From Sphingobacteriales bacterium 44-15 (lineage in GTDB: Bacteria; Bacteroidota; Bacteroidia; Chitinophagales; Chitinophagaceae): a DNA stretch of 64,000 bases. The position numbers and the translations under genes are program-made. Below, piece after piece: positions 63,731 through 64,000 of this stretch (its first letter is position 1; each line of letters begins with the position of its first letter). A model generated the notes under the pieces. It was not told the origin of the DNA and made no database searches. It worked only from the letters and a program-made list of their open reading frames with translations. Where the stretch lies: the NCBI GenBank assembly GCA_001899685.1, contig MKWG01000030.1:108082-172081 (forward strand), written 5' to 3'.

Positions 63731-64000
63731 CTATTCTCTTTTAAACCCGATCATCTCCCTGTTTTTACCCGTTTGAAATTGAATTTTGCATCTGACATCT
63801 TCTATGCTGATCAAATCATCTGTATCGCCTAATACTTCATCAACCAGGCCATACTCTTTTGCTTCAACAGCATTGAAAAAATGGTCGCGGCGAAACATCT
63901 CTTCAATTTCATCTTTAGTGTGTCCTGAACATTTGCCGATCAGGTAAAATATCTGGTTTTGTAATCGCTCCTGTTCTTTGTAGGCAATGCGAACATCTTC
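63731..64000 (-). CDS. clpP: ClpP-like protease subunit, C-terminal part
   Basis: The reading frame runs off the right edge. The 89 visible residues (EDVRIAYKEQERLQNQIFYLI... ending IGFKRE) match the C-terminal part of ClpP-type serine proteases: an interface helix, then HTKDEIEEMFRRDHFFNAVEAKEYGLVDEVL, with the Asp of RRD in the place of the catalytic Asp. The last 25 residues beyond DLI are longer and less conserved than in the housekeeping ClpP, so a paralogue or ClpP-like protein is possible. The catalytic Ser and His lie outside the window. Confidence 0.75.
   Translation of the reverse strand, partial: EDVRIAYKEQERLQNQIFYLIGKCSGHTKDEIEEMFRRDHFFNAVEAKEYGLVDEVLGDTDDLISIEDVRCKIQFQTGKNREMIGFKRE

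Noticed and set aside
1..64000. tRNA, rRNA, tmRNA or CRISPR array
   Set aside because: No T-loop-like GTTCGAATCC with cloverleaf context and no regularly spaced direct repeats of CRISPR length were found.

Overview
The window reads as chromosome of a Bacteroidota bacterium, most likely a member of the Chitinophagaceae. The evidence is: a secreted protein with a type B (gliding-motility/type IX secretion) C-terminal sorting domain; arginine synthesis through an acyl-ornithine carbamoyltransferase; a bacterial GGGP-type prenyltransferase; a DUF6427 membrane protein; promoters of the TTTG-N19-TAnnTTTG kind with few Shine-Dalgarno motifs; and dense small palindromic repeats. No rRNA, tRNA or CRISPR array was seen.

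Layout. 1-1378: an ATPase fragment and an Rpn-type nuclease. 1478-12324: housekeeping (uvrA, an ECF sigma factor with a structured leader, purQ, DUF6427, kup, pyrH). 12791-17092: a LuxR-type response regulator and TPR histidine kinase facing two tandem paralogous lipoproteins, with shared NarL-like 7-2-7 operator candidates between them. 17377-26658: a complete arginine operon on the minus strand (GNAT, argG, argC, argD, argF', argB, argE, argH). 27030-31453: GGGP synthase and a B12-dependent ribonucleotide reductase. 31687-35940: accessory island with a REP-flanked RAYT transposase, a P-loop ATPase, a PD-(D/E)XK nuclease broken by a stop, a metallophosphoesterase and a WYL regulator. 36105-44740: small lipoprotein, YcxB-like protein, ileS-dksA-like operon, nitroreductase, HemJ-like protein, flippase. 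44868-57151: GH127/GRP transporter/ribokinase pentose operon, T9SS cargo protein, transglutaminase, AraC regulator and acyl-CoA dehydrogenase. 57564-63535: second accessory island with an unknown gene pair behind a structured leader, an XRE regulator, HEPN-like genes between repeats, and a second Rpn nuclease. The window ends inside a clpP-like gene.

The most unusual signal is a set of degenerate tandem arrays with strict 7-bp periodicity. Eight arrays were found by eye (5281, 17253, 18676, 19261, 21645, 23437, 23634, 41965). Most occur as inverted pairs. One pair encloses a four-helix-bundle (S23/IVP-type) gene inside the arg operon, another forms a 25-bp inverted repeat (24/25) between argC and argD, and one array lies in frame inside argF'. 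The layout resembles the intervening sequences of 23S rRNA (inverted repeats around an S23-type ORF), but placed in an mRNA operon. All homology statements come from recognising families by eye; no search was run.
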